64,000 nt of DNA from Trinickia caryophylli (GCF_034424545.1 NZ_CP139970.1:3658001-3722000), one strand, 5' to 3'; positions 55,170 to 64,000 are shown, numbered from the stretch's first letter. Numbers and translations are program-made. The notes: generated by a model not told the origin, from the sequence alone.

Positions 55170-56063
55170 ATGAATTTTTCCCGCTGGTTGCCGCGCTCGC
55201 AGGGCGGCCGCATCGCGCTCGCACTCGCGGTCGTTTATCTGGCATGGGGCTCGTCTTATCTCGCCTTGCACGTCGCGCTCGCGTCGTTCCCGCCGCTGTT
55301 GCTCTCGGGCCTGCGAAACCTGCTGGCCGGCATCGGGCTCTTCGTGCTGGCGGTGCGCCGCGCGAGCGCATGGCCGACGCTCGCCGAGGTACGCAATGCC
55401 GGTATCGTCGGCACGATGCTCGTAGGCGTGTCGAGCGGGCTGCTCGCGTTCGGCATGCGCAGCGTCGGCACCGGCACGGCGGCGGTCATCATCGCCACTG
55501 TGCCCCTCTTCGCGACGCTGATTTCGGCCATCGCGGGGCGCCCGGTCACGCGCGGGGAGTGGGCCGCGCTTGCGCTCGGCCTGGCCGGCATCCTCGTGCT
55601 GAATCATGGGGGGGCGTCGAGCACTTCGGTGAGCGGCAGCATCGTCATCCTGTTCGCGGCGCTCGCCTGGGCCGGCGGCGCGCATCTCGCGAGCCGCCTT
55701 ACGCTGCCCGCCGATCTTTTCATGGCCACCGCATTGCAGATCGGGCTCGGCGGGGCGATTTCGACGGGCGTTGCCTGGCTCGACGGCGAGCGCGTGACGG
55801 AGCCCGCGTTCGGTTCGATCGTCGCGTTCGTCTATCTGCTGCTCGTGGCGACGATGGCCGCATATGTCGCCTATGGTTTTCTGATTCGTCACACGAGTCC
55901 GACTATCGCGAGCAGTTGCATGTACGTCAATCCGATCGTTGCGGTGGCGCTCGGCGCGCTCTTGCTCGGCGAGACCGTCACCCGTTCGACCGTGTTCGCG
56001 ACGCTTGCCATTCTCGCGAGCGTCGCGCTGTCGTTCTGGTTCGACCGGCGCCGGGCCGGCTGA
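55170..56063 (+). CDS. yedA: EamA/DMT-family transporter, YedA-like
   Basis: 297 aa, ten helices in two EamA repeats. LAVVYLAWGSSYLALHVAL and GLRNLLAGIGLFVLA at the N-terminus and MYVNPIVAVALGALLLGE near the end are typical of E. coli YedA. The protein is presumably a drug or metabolite exporter; E. coli YedA has no firmly fixed substrate. The ATG at 55170 gives the family start (MNFSRWLPRSQGGR). It is not close to any partner gene: thiC is divergent and the next plus-strand gene is 321 bp away. Confidence 0.85.
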   Translation: MNFSRWLPRSQGGRIALALAVVYLAWGSSYLALHVALASFPPLLLSGLRNLLAGIGLFVLAVRRASAWPTLAEVRNAGIVGTMLVGVSSGLLAFGMRSVGTGTAAVIIATVPLFATLISAIAGRPVTRGEWAALALGLAGILVLNHGGASSTSVSGSIVILFAALAWAGGAHLASRLTLPADLFMATALQIGLGGAISTGVAWLDGERVTEPAFGSIVAFVYLLLVATMAAYVAYGFLIRHTSPTIASSCMYVNPIVAVALGALLLGETVTRSTVFATLAILASVALSFWFDRRRAG

Positions 56064-56384
56064 GCCCCAAAAAGGAGCCATGGCCCGCGGTGTTGCGGGC
56101 GCTCCGTGCCCGCGTTCTTGCGGGTAGCCCAAGCCGAAGAAAAAAGTAAAGAAGACCGGCCACATCTGCTCCCCGGTGCGTAAAAGCGGGACACGCACCG
56201 GACATGACAGAACCTCTGCATCCCCTTCGAAGCGTTCGTCCAACGGGCGCCAAGTACCGGCCCACGGCCGAACCGGTTTCATCAGGCGATTGACGCGCAC
56301 CCGACGGCATACCGATTGCTCCCTGCAAGTGCCCCGCAACGACGAGAAACGATCCGGGGTTCTCCAATCATTCAGAGGTGCGAC
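56064..56384. other. intergenic region downstream of the YedA-like gene
   Basis: 321 bp. A short hairpin GCCCGC/GCGGGC at 56083-56100 follows the transporter stop and could help end its transcript, but lacks a T run. TTGACG at 56290 may be a -35 for the DUF4397 gene; no good -10 follows. No credible gene on either strand. Confidence 0.4.
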
Positions 56385-57179
56385 ATGAAGTACGTACGAA
56401 ATCTTGCCGCGTTTATTGTTGCGGCGTTATTCCTCGTGGCTTGCGGCGGCGGCGGTAACGATCTGGGCAGGGAACTCGGTATCCAGAACCCGCAGTTGCA
56501 TTTCATCAACGCGTTTCCGGCCGGACCGAACCTTGATCTGTTCGTCAACGGCACGGCGCCGTCCGGGCAGACCAACGTCCCCTACAAGGGCGTGACCAAT
56601 CTAACGAACATCGGCACGGGCAGCACGGTCATCGCTTATACGGCCACAGGCACGACCTCGCCGCAACTCGCATCGGGCACGTTCCCGAACGTCGCCAATG
56701 GGCACGAATACACGGCCATCGCGTTGCCGACCACGACCGGCTACGGCATCGGCCTGATCGACGACCCGTTCGACAAGGGGCTGCTCTCGGCGAGCGCGCG
56801 CGTGCGCAGCTTCAATGCATCGGCAAATGCGTCCAACGTCGACATCTACATCGTCGCGCCGGGTACGACGAGCGTGTCCGGGTCGCCCACCATGGCTGGC
56901 GTGTCGTACGGCAACGCCGTGCCGGCGTCGGGGCAGGACTCGATCTATCTGTCTGGCGGCACGTACATGGCGATCGTCACGGCCGCGGGCTCGACCACGC
57001 CGATCTACGAGTCGACGAGCTTCACGCTCGGCAACAACGCCGACTGGCTCATTACGACGGTGCCGGCGAGCACGTCGGTGAGCGCGCTGACGACCGGCCA
57101 GATCCACCTGCTGATCGCGCAGGGCGGCAGCCAGCCGGGCACCGCGCTCGAGCTGACGAATGCGTTGACGGGGCAGTGA
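56385..57179 (+). CDS. DUF4397-domain lipoprotein
   Basis: 264 aa. Lipobox LVAC (LFLVACGGGGN), Gly-rich linker, then two DUF4397-type beta repeats: LHFINAFPAGPNLDLFVNGT (about residues 39-58) and VRSFNASANASNVDIYIVAP (about 145-164), each with the N/D-V/L-D-L/I pattern. Such domains occur in surface lipoproteins of unknown role. The ATG at 56385 has AGAGGTG upstream. Composition is Thr/Ser/Ala-rich, typical of an exported surface protein. Confidence 0.85.
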   Translation: MKYVRNLAAFIVAALFLVACGGGGNDLGRELGIQNPQLHFINAFPAGPNLDLFVNGTAPSGQTNVPYKGVTNLTNIGTGSTVIAYTATGTTSPQLASGTFPNVANGHEYTAIALPTTTGYGIGLIDDPFDKGLLSASARVRSFNASANASNVDIYIVAPGTTSVSGSPTMAGVSYGNAVPASGQDSIYLSGGTYMAIVTAAGSTTPIYESTSFTLGNNADWLITTVPASTSVSALTTGQIHLLIAQGGSQPGTALELTNALTGQ

Positions 57180-57298
57180 GGCAAGCAGTCCGCGGCGCGC
57201 CTGCGGGCGCCGGCGTCGCGGCTGCAACGGACCGGAAGCGGCGGGCGCCTGCGGACATCGCGGCGTGCGATCCGCGCGAGACTTGCGGCGCCCGAACG

Positions 57299-58495
57299 CT
57301 AAGTGCGCCGCGGCATGTGATTCGCCGCGGCGGCAAGCGCGAAAGCGAGGCCTGCCGCGCACACGCCTGTCCAACCGAAGACGCGCCACGCCAGCGCGCC
57401 GACGGCGGAGCCGGTCGAGCCGCCGATGAAGTAGCAGACCATGAAGACGGTATTGACGCGGCTGCGCGCCTCCGGCTTGAGCGCATAGATGCGCGACTGA
57501 TTCGATATCTGAGCGGCCTGCACGCCGACGTCGAGCACGATCACACCGATCACGAGCCCCACGAGGCTTCGTGCCGACAGCCCGAATACGACGAACGCGA
57601 TTGCCACGAGCACGATCGAGAGCGAGATGACGGCGCGCGGGCCGCGCTTGTCGGCCGAGCGGCCCGCCAGCGGCGCGGCGAGCGCGCCCGCTGCGCCGAC
57701 GATACCGAAAAGCCCCGCCGCCTGCGGCCCGAGATGAAACGGTTCGCCTGCGAGCAGCAAGGTCAGCACGGACCAGAATGCACTGAACGCCGCGAAGAGC
57801 GCGGCACCGGTCAGCGACGCCTCGCGCAGCCCCGGCAACTCGCGGGCGAGGTGCCACATCGACGCGAGCAGCCGCCCATAGGGCAGCGTGGAGGTAGGTC
57901 GGCTTTTCGGCAACCGCAGCACGACGACCACGGCCAGCGCAAGCAGAGCGGCCACGGATGCGGCGAACACGCTGCGCCATCCGAAGTACTGCGCGACGAA
58001 GCCGGCTGCCGTGCGCGCAAGCAAGATACCGAGCAGCAATCCGCTCATGACCGTACCGACGGCATGGCCGCGCTCGGTGGGCGGCGCGAGCTCCGCGGAG
58101 AACGGCACGGCTTGCTGCGCGATCGTGGCGAGGATGCCGATCGCAAGGCTGGCGACGGCCAGTACGGCGAGCGTGGGTGCCAGCGAGGCGGCAATGAGCG
58201 CGAGCACGAGGCCGGCGGTCTGCAGCAGGATGAGCCGCCGCCGGTCGAAGCGATCGCCCAGCGGCGCCAGAAAGAGCATGCCCGCCGCGTAGCCGAGCTG
58301 CGTGGCGGCCGGCACGGCGCCAACCCATGCGGCCGCGGCGGGAAAGGTTGCGCGCAGCGCGTCGAGCAGCGGCTGGTTGTAGTAGATGTTCGCGACCGAC
58401 ACGCCGGCGATCGTCGCGAGCAGCAGCAAGATGCCGCGCGAATAGCGGTTGTCCGTGGCAGGTTCGACTGGAGCTGCTGGCACCGTGGGCCTCAA
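57299..58495 (-). CDS. MFS transporter (12-TM)
   Basis: 398 aa with 12 predicted helices. VANIYYNQPLLDALRATFP in the first loop and GDRFDRRRLILLQTAG (A-motif region between helices 2 and 3) are typical of drug:H+ antiporter-like MFS proteins. The start is uncertain: TTG at 58495 overlaps the stop of the metallophosphoesterase gene (TTGA), while GTG at 58483 has GAGG 6 nt upstream; either implies translational coupling. It is the last gene of the aminoethylphosphonate cluster, though a role there is only inferred. Confidence 0.85.
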   Translation of the reverse strand: MRPTVPAAPVEPATDNRYSRGILLLLATIAGVSVANIYYNQPLLDALRATFPAAAAWVGAVPAATQLGYAAGMLFLAPLGDRFDRRRLILLQTAGLVLALIAASLAPTLAVLAVASLAIGILATIAQQAVPFSAELAPPTERGHAVGTVMSGLLLGILLARTAAGFVAQYFGWRSVFAASVAALLALAVVVVLRLPKSRPTSTLPYGRLLASMWHLARELPGLREASLTGAALFAAFSAFWSVLTLLLAGEPFHLGPQAAGLFGIVGAAGALAAPLAGRSADKRGPRAVISLSIVLVAIAFVVFGLSARSLVGLVIGVIVLDVGVQAAQISNQSRIYALKPEARSRVNTVFMVCYFIGGSTGSAVGALAWRVFGWTGVCAAGLAFALAAAANHMPRRT

Positions 58496-59319
58496 TCGAT
58501 AAGCCTGCCGTTCGGCTCGTAGAAGGGATAAGGGCCGTCGCCTTCGTCGATGTAGGCGTGATGCGTCACGAGTCTGTTGTCGTCGTCGAGCAGATGCAGC
58601 GCGAACGCGGGCGGCTCGAGCCGGAACGCGGACGGTGCATCGCGGCGCAGATCGAGCGCGACCTGATGCGCCGGAGCCGGCACCGCCGAAGCGATGGTGC
58701 CGGCGAAGCGCGTGACGATCGGCCGATGCACGTGTCCGCAGATCACGCGTTCGACGTTCGGAAAGCGGGCGATGACGGCGGCGAGCCGTTCGGCCGCGGC
58801 CGGGTCGAGCCGCTGGCGATCCATGTGGCCGATACCCGAGACGAACGGCGGATGATGCAAGGCAACCACGACAGGCGCGCCGGCGGCGGCTTGCAGCGCA
58901 CGTTCGAGCCAGGCAAGGCGCGCATCGCAGAGCGTGCCCGGGCTTTGCCCCGGCGTTTGCGAGTCGAGCGCCACGAGCTTGAGCGGCCCGATATCGACGC
59001 TGTACTGCACGAACTCGCTGCCTGTTGCCAGATAGGCGTGGTCGCTGAAGACTTCGCGCAAAGCGGCGCGATTGTCGTGATTGCCCACGAGCAGATAGTA
59101 CGGAATGCGCAGCGGCGCGAGCAGCGCCGCGAGATGACGATATTCCTCGATGCTGCCCAGATCGACGAGGTCGCCCGTGATGACGATGGCGTCAGGGCGC
59201 GGATCGAGCGCATTGAGCCTGTGGACGCAGCGCGCGAGCGCGGCGGCCGTATCGACGCGCCGGTAGGCGAGTGCGCCGGGGCGTTTGATGTGAAGATCGC
59301 TGATTTGAGCCAGCAGCAT
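58492..59319 (-). CDS. metallophosphoesterase (CpdA-like) of the phosphonate cluster
   Basis: 275 aa, calcineurin-like two-metal phosphoesterase. All ligand motifs are present: ISDLH (D8, H10), GDLVD, GNHDN, ALHHPPF and CGHVHRP. The fold and order match CpdA-type cyclic-nucleotide phosphodiesterases. Genes of this type also sit in aminoethylphosphonate uptake clusters, where a phospho-ester substrate is possible. The ATG at 59319 (MLLAQISDLHI) matches the family start; a longer frame upstream would overlap phnT. It lies 43 bp after phnT and is coupled to the MFS gene. Confidence 0.85.
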   Translation of the reverse strand: MLLAQISDLHIKRPGALAYRRVDTAAALARCVHRLNALDPRPDAIVITGDLVDLGSIEEYRHLAALLAPLRIPYYLLVGNHDNRAALREVFSDHAYLATGSEFVQYSVDIGPLKLVALDSQTPGQSPGTLCDARLAWLERALQAAAGAPVVVALHHPPFVSGIGHMDRQRLDPAAAERLAAVIARFPNVERVICGHVHRPIVTRFAGTIASAVPAPAHQVALDLRRDAPSAFRLEPPAFALHLLDDDNRLVTHHAYIDEGDGPYPFYEPNGRLID

Positions 59320-59362
59320 GAGGCGTCCGTTATTCGAGAAAATAAAAAAGCCGCGCGGCCGT

Positions 59363-60406
59363 TCAGCCGAGCCTGATGAGTCCTTCCGGGGCAATTTCGA
59401 TGCCGACCGCATCGCCGCGCGCGAGCGCGATGCGTCCGGCCGCGTCGACGACGAGCGGATCGGGCGCGGCCCCGCTCACCGTCACACGCGTACGCTCGCC
59501 GAGAAACGAGACGGCATCCACCACGCCGCGCAGCGCTGCGCGCTCGGGTTCGACAAGCCGCGCATCCTCTGGACGAAAGAACAGTTCGGCGTCGCCGGGC
59601 TGCGCGAGCGCGGGCGGCGCGGCGAGCATGCCGCCCATCGTGCCGAAGACGCCGTCCCGCCATTGTCCCGCGAGGCGGTTGATCGTGCCGACGAACTGCG
59701 CGACATGCCGGTTTGCCGGGCGATAGTAGATTTCGCGCGGCGTGCCGATCTGCTCGATGCGCCCGGCACTCATGACGACGATGCGGTCGCCCAGTTCCAT
59801 CGCCTCGGCCTGATCGTGCGTGACGTAGACCGTCGTCACGCCGAGCCCGCGCAAGAGCGCGTTCATTTCCCGTCGAAGCGTATCGCGCAGCCGTGCGTCG
59901 AGCGCGGTGAGCGGCTCGTCGAGCAGCAGCACGCGCGGCTCGCGGGCGAGCGCGCGGGCGAGCGCGACGCGCTGACGCTGGCCGCCCGAGAGCTGGCTGA
60001 TCGGTTTGTCGGCGTGGGCTTCGAGCCGCATCATCGCGAGCAGTTCGTCCACGCGGCGCCGCGCGAGCGATGCTTCGACACGCGCGATCTTCAGCCCGTA
60101 GCCTACATTTGCGCGCACGTTGAGGTTGGGAAAGAGCGCATAGCTTTGAAACACCATGCCGACTTGGCGGCGCTCGATCGGCAGGCGCGTGACATCGTCG
60201 TCGCCGAATGCAACGGTGCCGCCGGCATCGGGCGTTTCGAGGCCGGCGATGATACGCAGCGTGGTGGTCTTGCCGCAACCGGACGGGCCGAGCAGCACGA
60301 TCGTCTCGCCGGCGGCGATCGACAGATCGATCGGCTCGAGCACGCGTGCCGCCTGAAACGTTTTCGCGCACTGCTTCAGCGTGATCGGAACGGGGGTGAA
60401 TTTCAT
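59363..60406 (-). CDS. phnT: 2-aminoethylphosphonate ABC transporter ATP-binding protein
   Basis: 347 aa. Walker A GPSGCGKTT, Q-loop VFQSYALFPNLNV, signature QLSGGQRQR, Walker B LLLDEPLTALDARL and switch VTHDQAEAMELG are intact, followed by a C-terminal TOBE-like regulatory domain (about residues 270-345). This is the CUT1/polyamine/iron-type importer ATPase class, and with the adjacent phnS/U/V-like genes it fits PhnT. The ATG at 60406 is preceded by a pyrimidine-rich stretch without Shine-Dalgarno; translation may rely on coupling to phnV 23 bp upstream. Confidence 0.85.
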   Translation of the reverse strand: MKFTPVPITLKQCAKTFQAARVLEPIDLSIAAGETIVLLGPSGCGKTTTLRIIAGLETPDAGGTVAFGDDDVTRLPIERRQVGMVFQSYALFPNLNVRANVGYGLKIARVEASLARRRVDELLAMMRLEAHADKPISQLSGGQRQRVALARALAREPRVLLLDEPLTALDARLRDTLRREMNALLRGLGVTTVYVTHDQAEAMELGDRIVVMSAGRIEQIGTPREIYYRPANRHVAQFVGTINRLAGQWRDGVFGTMGGMLAAPPALAQPGDAELFFRPEDARLVEPERAALRGVVDAVSFLGERTRVTVSGAAPDPLVVDAAGRIALARGDAVGIEIAPEGLIRLG

Positions 60407-60429
60407 GGGGGCGGGGGAGAAAAAAGGCG

Positions 60430-61308
60430 TCAGCGAGCGGCGCCGGCGCGCTTGACGCGCTGGCCCGCGGCGTCGACGCCGAGCCACTGCATGGCGACGA
60501 GCAGCGGCATCGTCATGACGAAGAACAGGATGGTGTAGGCGCTGCCGATCTCGATACGCAGCGAGGCGTAGGTATCGGCGAGACCGACCGGCAGCGTCTT
60601 CGTGTCGGGCGTATGCAGCATCCAGGTGAGATTGAACTCGCCGATGGAGAGCGTCACCACGGCCAGCGCGCCGGCAACGATGCCCGGACGCAGATTCGGC
60701 AGCACGATGGTCGTGAAGCGTTGCCAGAACGTGGCACCGAGGCTGGCGGCGCCTTCCTCGAGCGTGCGCAACTCGACACTGGCCGCGACGGCTGCGACGG
60801 CGCGCACCATGAACGGCAGTGTGAAGACGACGTGGCCGACCACGATGAACGCGACGCTCGTGCGAAAGCTCGAGAACCCGCCGTAGACGACGATCAGCGC
60901 GAGCGCGGAGGCGAGCCCCGGCAACGCGATCGGCAAGACGAGCAGTTCCTCGACGATGCGTGCCGCGCGCGTCTTGCTGCGAGCGATGGCATAGGCGGCC
61001 GGCACGCCCGTGAGGAGCGTGATTGCGAGCGTGGCGCCGGCGACCTCGAGCGACAGGAAGATGGAGGCGTGATATTGCGCCCACACCTCGACGAGCCATC
61101 GCAGCGTGAGGCCGCTCGACACGCCACGGAAGTAGTTGACGGTGAGCCCGGCCATGACGGACATGACGATGGGTACGATCAGAAAGGCACACAGCGCGAG
61201 CGTGACGAACCACTGGCCGGCCGCAATGAAGTGCCGCGCGGATAGCCAGTGCGCGAGACGGGCCATGCCGCGCTTCGCGCCCGTGTCGGTATCGATCAAA
61301 ACGTTCAT
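60430..61308 (-). CDS. phnV: 2-aminoethylphosphonate ABC transporter permease
   Basis: 292 aa, six helices with the binding-protein-dependent transport EAA loop (EEGAASLGATFWQRFTTIVL). N-terminal cytosolic piece about 30 residues. It resembles PotC/CysW-type permeases and forms a pair with the phnU-like protein encoded 7 bp upstream. The gene context assigns it to PhnV. The start at ATG 61308 (MNVLIDTD) is the first in frame after the phnU stop. Confidence 0.83.
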   Translation of the reverse strand: MNVLIDTDTGAKRGMARLAHWLSARHFIAAGQWFVTLALCAFLIVPIVMSVMAGLTVNYFRGVSSGLTLRWLVEVWAQYHASIFLSLEVAGATLAITLLTGVPAAYAIARSKTRAARIVEELLVLPIALPGLASALALIVVYGGFSSFRTSVAFIVVGHVVFTLPFMVRAVAAVAASVELRTLEEGAASLGATFWQRFTTIVLPNLRPGIVAGALAVVTLSIGEFNLTWMLHTPDTKTLPVGLADTYASLRIEIGSAYTILFFVMTMPLLVAMQWLGVDAAGQRVKRAGAAR

Positions 61309-61315
61309 CGTGCCC

Positions 61316-62140
61316 TCACGCGGTGGCAGCCACGGCCGAGCCGGTTGCCGCGCGGGCGAGCGCGAGCACGAGCCAGGTCACGAGCCCGAGAACGATCGAA
61401 AGCCCGGCAGCCGTCACCATGTTCGCATTGAGTGTGAACTCGGTGTAGATCGTCATCGGCAGCACGTCGATATCGGTGGCGAGCGTGAAGGCGGTGCCGA
61501 ACGCGCCCATCGCGGTGGCGAAGCAGATGGCGCCGGCGGCGACGAGGCCGGGTGCGAGGCCGGGCAGGATCACGTCGCGCATGATCTGCCAGGGCGAAGC
61601 ACCGAGCGAGCGCGCGGCCTCTTCGAGCGACGGGTCGAGCTTCGTAGCCGAGGCCATGACGGTAACGATCACGCGCGGAATGGAGAAATACAGATAGCCG
61701 CAAAAGAGGCCGGCCATCGAATAGGCGAAGACCCATTTGTCGCCGGTGAGCTTTTGCGTGACGGCGCCGATGAGCCCCTGGCGGCCGGCGAGCATGATGA
61801 CCATGAAGCCGACGACGACGCCTGGAAAGGCCAATGGAAACGTGAGCAGAGCGACGAGCGTGCGCTTGCCGGGAAACTCGCGGCGCGCGAGCAGGAGGCC
61901 TGCCACGACGGACAACGCGAGCGTCGTCAGTGTGACGGCGGCCGAGAGGCCGACCGTGGACGCGAGGCTGCTCATGTAGCGCGCATTGGTGACGAGCGAA
62001 CGATACGTGTCGAAAGCGTGGCCGTTGGCGCTGACGGTCGCGAGTACGCCCATTGGCAGAAGCCAGAACGCCGCGAAGATCGCGAGCGCTGGCGCGACGA
62101 GTGCGAGGCGCCAGCGCAGGGGAAACGTGATGTCATGCAT
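61316..62140 (-). CDS. phnU: 2-aminoethylphosphonate ABC transporter permease
   Basis: 274 aa, six helices. EAA loop: LEEAARSLGASPWQIMRDVI, the contact with the ATPase. The N-terminus MHDITFPLRWRLALVAPALA is followed by a first periplasmic loop typical of PotB-like permeases. Heterodimer partner of the phnV product (7-bp gap). It lies 118 bp after phnS, where the gap has no clear terminator. Confidence 0.83.
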   Translation of the reverse strand: MHDITFPLRWRLALVAPALAIFAAFWLLPMGVLATVSANGHAFDTYRSLVTNARYMSSLASTVGLSAAVTLTTLALSVVAGLLLARREFPGKRTLVALLTFPLAFPGVVVGFMVIMLAGRQGLIGAVTQKLTGDKWVFAYSMAGLFCGYLYFSIPRVIVTVMASATKLDPSLEEAARSLGASPWQIMRDVILPGLAPGLVAAGAICFATAMGAFGTAFTLATDIDVLPMTIYTEFTLNANMVTAAGLSIVLGLVTWLVLALARAATGSAVAATA

Positions 62141-62258
62141 GATGAAGGCCGCGTGAGGCGGCGAGCGATGCCAGGGTGCTGCTGCGCGCGCCTGCCGCGA
62201 GGTCGGGCACGTTACGTTCCGACCTGGCGCGGCGCGCGCACACTGCGCGGATGATTCG

Positions 62259-63326
62259 TTACTGCACGGCTTTCAGGTAATCCTGCCCGAATTGCTGCTG
62301 CTTTTCGGCCATCTTCGCGAAGTCCACGGCCTTTGCTCGCGCATAGTCGCTTGCCGGCAGGAATCTGGCGGCTGCTTCCTTGCTCATTGCGCTTGCGCGC
62401 ACCGGGCGCAGATAGGCGTTGGCCCAAAGCTTCTGCCCTTCGTCGGAGAGCACGAAATCGAGCACCTTCTTGCCGTTTGCCTCATGCGGCGCGCCTTTGA
62501 CGAGGCTCATGACGTACGGCACCGTGATCGTGCCTTCCTTGGGAATGACGAACGCTGCGTTCGCATGATCCTTGTACTCGGCTCGATAGGCGTCGAAGTC
62601 GTAGTCGATGAGGATCGGGATCTCGCCCGAGAGCACGCGGGCGTACGCCGTCTGCTTCGGCACGATCGGGGCGTTCTTTTTCAGGTTCGCAAACCAGTCG
62701 AGGGCGGGCTTGAAATTGTCGAGCGTGCCGCCGAGTGCCTGATTGACGGCCACGGCCCCGGCATAGCCGACGAATGCGCTGGAGGGATCGAGGTACCCCA
62801 CCATGCCCTTGTACTCGGGCTTGAGCAGGTCCGCCCACGACTGCGGCACGGGCTTGCCTTCCAGCGCATCCTTGTTGACGAAAAAGCCCAGCGTGCCCGA
62901 ATGGATCGCGAACCAGTAACCTTGCGGATCCTTGAGGCCGGCGGGGATGTCGTCCCAATGCTGCGGCTTGTAAGGCGCGACGACACCCTTGTCCTTCGCC
63001 TGGAACGCCGACGAGACGCCGAGATAAACGACGTCGGCCACGGGGCTCTTTTGCTCGGCAATCAACTGGGCGATGGCCTGCCCCGAGTTCTTGTTGTCGG
63101 ACGGCACCGCGATGCCGGTCTTTTCCTTGATGGCCTTGAGCTGGCTTGCCCAATCGGCCCACTCGGGCGGACAGTTGTAGCAGATCGCGGTTTCTTCGGC
63201 ATGCGCCGTGCCGGCGAGCGGCAGCGCGAAAGCATAGAACGCCGTGGCGCCGGTGAGGATGAAGCGCGCGAATCTGAAGCGTGCGAATCGCGCGCCGATC
63301 GACGAAGGCGAGGAACGTCGTGTCAC
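62259..63326 (-). CDS. phnS: 2-aminoethylphosphonate periplasmic binding protein
   Basis: 355 aa, starting at GTG 63326 with AGGAG 7 nt upstream. A long signal sequence (basic stretch, then FILTGATAFYAFALPLAGTA, cleavage after AHA) is followed by EETAICYNCPPEWADW with a CX2C pair. The mature part is a type II periplasmic binding fold of the iron/polyamine (SBP_bac_6/8) class; LLKPEYKGMVGYLDPSSAFV and VLSGEIPILIDYDFDAYRA match what I know of Burkholderia PhnS. It delivers the phosphonate to PhnU/V/T. A partial LacI-type regulator gene lies 94 bp upstream. Confidence 0.85.
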   Translation of the reverse strand: MTRRSSPSSIGARFARFRFARFILTGATAFYAFALPLAGTAHAEETAICYNCPPEWADWASQLKAIKEKTGIAVPSDNKNSGQAIAQLIAEQKSPVADVVYLGVSSAFQAKDKGVVAPYKPQHWDDIPAGLKDPQGYWFAIHSGTLGFFVNKDALEGKPVPQSWADLLKPEYKGMVGYLDPSSAFVGYAGAVAVNQALGGTLDNFKPALDWFANLKKNAPIVPKQTAYARVLSGEIPILIDYDFDAYRAEYKDHANAAFVIPKEGTITVPYVMSLVKGAPHEANGKKVLDFVLSDEGQKLWANAYLRPVRASAMSKEAAARFLPASDYARAKAVDFAKMAEKQQQFGQDYLKAVQ

Positions 63327-63420
63327 GTGAGGTCTCCTTGCGTGCAAAGGGATGAACGTCAGAGAAAGGCCACTCCGCGGCGAGGCCGCGGAGCGTTGCC
63401 GGTGCTGCCGATACGAGCGA

Positions 63421-64000
63421 TCAGGCAATCGGCTGGACGGGCAGGGCAAGGCCGCCCGCGCCGGAGAGCGCGGCGACCGTCGCGCCCTTGCGAAGCGTGT
63501 GCGGCAGTGTGAGCGAGAGCGAATCGCCGTCGTCGGCACCCGCGATGCGGGTCATGAGCCGCTGCCACGCCGCACAGCCGATTTCCCGATTCGGCGCACA
63601 GATGCTCGCGAGCGGCGGCGAGAGCAACTCGCCCATGGCGAGGCCGTCGAAGCCGAGAATCGACATATCCTCGGGCACCGAAAAGCGCGCGCGGCGCAGC
63701 CCGCGCATGACGACCATGGCGAGCAGGTCGTTGCTGCAAAAAAGCGCGGTGGGCCGGTTCGGGCCCGCGGTCAGGTGCGAGAGCACGGAGCTCGAGAGCT
63801 CGTCCGCGTTGAAATCGACTTCGAGTGCGGGTACGGGCGTGAGCCCCGCTTGTCGCATCGCATCCTCGTAGCCGCGATAACGCAGGCGTGCCCGGTCCGA
63901 CTCCGCCAGCGTGCCCGCGAGCATGACGATGTGCCGATGGCCGTGCTCGATCAGCATGCGCACGCCGTCGAATGCGGCGCGGCGGTTGTCGACCGAAACC
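63421..64000 (-). CDS. LacI-family regulator, C-terminal part (cut by window end)
   Basis: Only the last 192 codons are in the window; the frame enters from the right edge with VSVDNRRAAFDGVRML. This is the effector-binding domain of LacI/GalR proteins: LIEHGHRHIVMLAGTLAESD, AMVVMRGLRRARFSVPEDMS, and a typical end at PHTLRKGATV. The helix-turn-helix is outside the window. It stands 94 bp upstream of phnS on the same strand and is probably the local regulator of the uptake cluster, unlike the GntR-type PhnR known from other phosphonate operons. Confidence 0.88.
   Translation of the reverse strand, partial: VSVDNRRAAFDGVRMLIEHGHRHIVMLAGTLAESDRARLRYRGYEDAMRQAGLTPVPALEVDFNADELSSSVLSHLTAGPNRPTALFCSNDLLAMVVMRGLRRARFSVPEDMSILGFDGLAMGELLSPPLASICAPNREIGCAAWQRLMTRIAGADDGDSLSLTLPHTLRKGATVAALSGAGGLALPVQPIA

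Noticed and set aside
60407..61213. 269-codon upstream extension of phnT
   Set aside because: It lies antiparallel in reading frame logic inside phnV (same strand, other frame) and is Arg-rich; the ATPase starts naturally at 60406.

Overview
The window is chromosomal DNA from a high-GC beta-proteobacterium, most likely a Burkholderiales/Burkholderiaceae member (Burkholderia, Paraburkholderia or Trinickia type). This is inferred from codon use, the recC-recB-recD order, the phnS-U-V-T aminoethylphosphonate uptake cluster, the EAL-HDOD paralogues and the aromatic-acid-exporter (FUSC) family. Genes are dense, on both strands, mostly complete and mostly housekeeping or transport. I saw no rRNA, tRNA, CRISPR array, transposase, integrase or prophage.

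Layout. 1-5.6 kb: a truncated secreted protein, a small conserved protein, phosphoenolpyruvate synthase (ppsA) with a small unknown gene just upstream, and a LysR regulator divergent from an AzoR-like flavoprotein. 5.6-14.5 kb: an orphan basic-amino-acid binding protein, then a signalling block with two EAL-HDOD proteins, a PAS-GGDEF-EAL protein and an HDOD-GAF-like protein. The GGDEF-EAL/HDOD pair sits behind a full match to the flagellar sigma-28 promoter. Inside this block is the most unusual gene of the window, a low-GC gene (7996-9006) whose product resembles plant IQM calmodulin-binding proteins. 14.5-19.9 kb: exported peroxiredoxin, a duplicated-domain lipoprotein, a glycine-zipper lipoprotein, a proline/tyrosine-rich exported protein, and a TetR/isochorismatase-like divergent pair with visible operators.

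20-31.2 kb: an MdtABC/MuxABC-type RND efflux operon without an outer-membrane factor, an IclR regulator, a structured intergenic region with a strong rho-independent terminator, and a two-gene ABC exporter. 31.3-35.1 kb: a three-gene phosphorelay (CHASE3-like histidine kinase, stand-alone receiver, REC-HK-REC hybrid). 35-40 kb: DJ-1/PfpI protein, an Rrf2 regulator plus NAD(P)-binding reductase pair (YwnA/YwnB-like) sharing a TGTAA-N9-TTACA operator, and a FUSC exporter. 39.9-49.8 kb: recC-recB-recD and arfB.

49.8-64 kb: an EAL protein with a C-terminal sensor-like domain, two EamA transporters, thiC behind a TPP riboswitch, a DUF4397 lipoprotein, then a long minus-strand unit: a LacI-type regulator (cut by the window end), phnS, phnU, phnV, phnT, a CpdA-like metallophosphoesterase and an MFS transporter. 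Together these would import 2-aminoethylphosphonate or a related compound. Functional calls rest on motifs read by eye; no database search was possible.
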